A stretch of DNA of 64,000 nt from Streptomyces capitiformicae. GTDB taxonomy: Bacteria; Actinomycetota; Actinomycetes; Streptomycetales; Streptomycetaceae. Below are positions 63,880 through 64,000 of the stretch, one piece after another. The DNA lies in assembly GCF_002214185.1 (NCBI RefSeq), contig NZ_CP022161.1:5091486-5155485 (forward strand). Direction: 5' to 3'. Under the pieces are notes generated by a model. The model was not told the DNA's origin. It was given only the letters and a program-made list of their open reading frames with translations, and made no database searches. How positions within the stretch are numbered: the stretch's first letter is position 1; every line of letters begins with the position of its first letter. The position numbers and the translations under genes are program-made.

Positions 63880-64000
63880 TCACTTGCCCGTGAACTTCTC
63901 GTACTCCTTCAGGACCTCTCCGGTGGGGCCGTCCATGCGGAGTTCGCCGCGTTCCAGCCACAGGACGCGGTCGCAGGTGTCGCGGATGGACTTGTTGTTG
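63880..64000 (-). CDS. ABC-transporter ATP-binding protein, C-terminal end (polysaccharide/teichoic acid export type)
   Basis: The last 39 codons are visible, starting beyond the right edge. NNKSIRDTCDRVLWLERGEL followed by RMDGPTGEVLKEYEKFTGK is the H-loop-distal tail typical of TagH/Wzt-like export ATPases. The stop lies at 63880-63882. Substrate cannot be inferred from so short a piece. Confidence 0.8.
   Translation of the reverse strand, partial: NNKSIRDTCDRVLWLERGELRMDGPTGEVLKEYEKFTGK

Overview
The window is high-GC actinomycete DNA, almost certainly Streptomyces. Codon use is strongly GC3-biased, rare TTA codons sit in pathway regulators, LAL/SARP/PAS-LuxR regulators are present, and there is a Streptomyces-type hopanoid operon. 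Two regions are joined near 40 kb: a specialised-metabolite cluster (1 to about 40 kb) and conserved chromosomal genes (about 40.4 to 64 kb).

Metabolite cluster, left part (1-17.3 kb). The 5' end of a modular type I polyketide synthase (PKS) runs off the left edge on the minus strand. It begins with a loading AT-ACP whose substrate-binding Arg is replaced by Trp, then enters the first extension KS. Next come a type II thioesterase, a PimM-like PAS-LuxR regulator, a divergent free-standing condensation-adenylation-thiolation protein, and three tandem LAL-size ATPase regulators. The middle one has no HTH, and the first two carry TTA codons.

Metabolite cluster, centre (17.4-28 kb). Two divergent paralogous alpha/beta hydrolases are followed by a tight operon whose core matches the valanimycin-type azoxy (N-N bond) pathway. 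It contains an acyl-thioester reductase, a class III aminotransferase, a His-rich membrane protein (VlmO type, hydrazine synthase), an aminoacyl-tRNA-dependent transferase (VlmA type), a ferritin-like diiron protein (VlmB type, azoxy synthase) and a flavin amine N-hydroxylase (VlmH type). Two SRPBCC proteins and a hydrolase accompany them. The operon ends in a broken MFS exporter fused to the tail of a glycosyltransferase gene, followed by IS256 and IS5 debris. This looks like a deletion scar.

Metabolite cluster, right part (29.3-40 kb). These genes make and attach a 2,6-dideoxyhexose: RmlA, RmlB, a 2,3-dehydratase, a Gfo/Idh 3-ketoreductase, a 4-ketoreductase, a macrolide-type glycosyltransferase and its cysteine-less P450-like activator, with a SARP regulator. 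Together the locus predicts a glycosylated polyketide carrying an azoxy group. I know of no described pathway with this combination.

Chromosomal part (40.4-64 kb). It holds an MBL-fold hydrolase, a GLFV amino-acid dehydrogenase with a TetR regulator, an SGNH hydrolase, a LysM/M23 peptidase under a c-di-AMP (ydaO) riboswitch, a GH36 alpha-galactosidase and a tyrosine phosphatase. An XRE-cupin regulator with a 40-residue membrane protein follows. Then comes a complete hopanoid operon on the minus strand (hpnC, D, E, polyprenyl synthase, shc, hpnG, hpnH, ispG, dxs, hpnO) and the tail of an ABC-transporter ATPase. No tRNA, rRNA or CRISPR array was seen.
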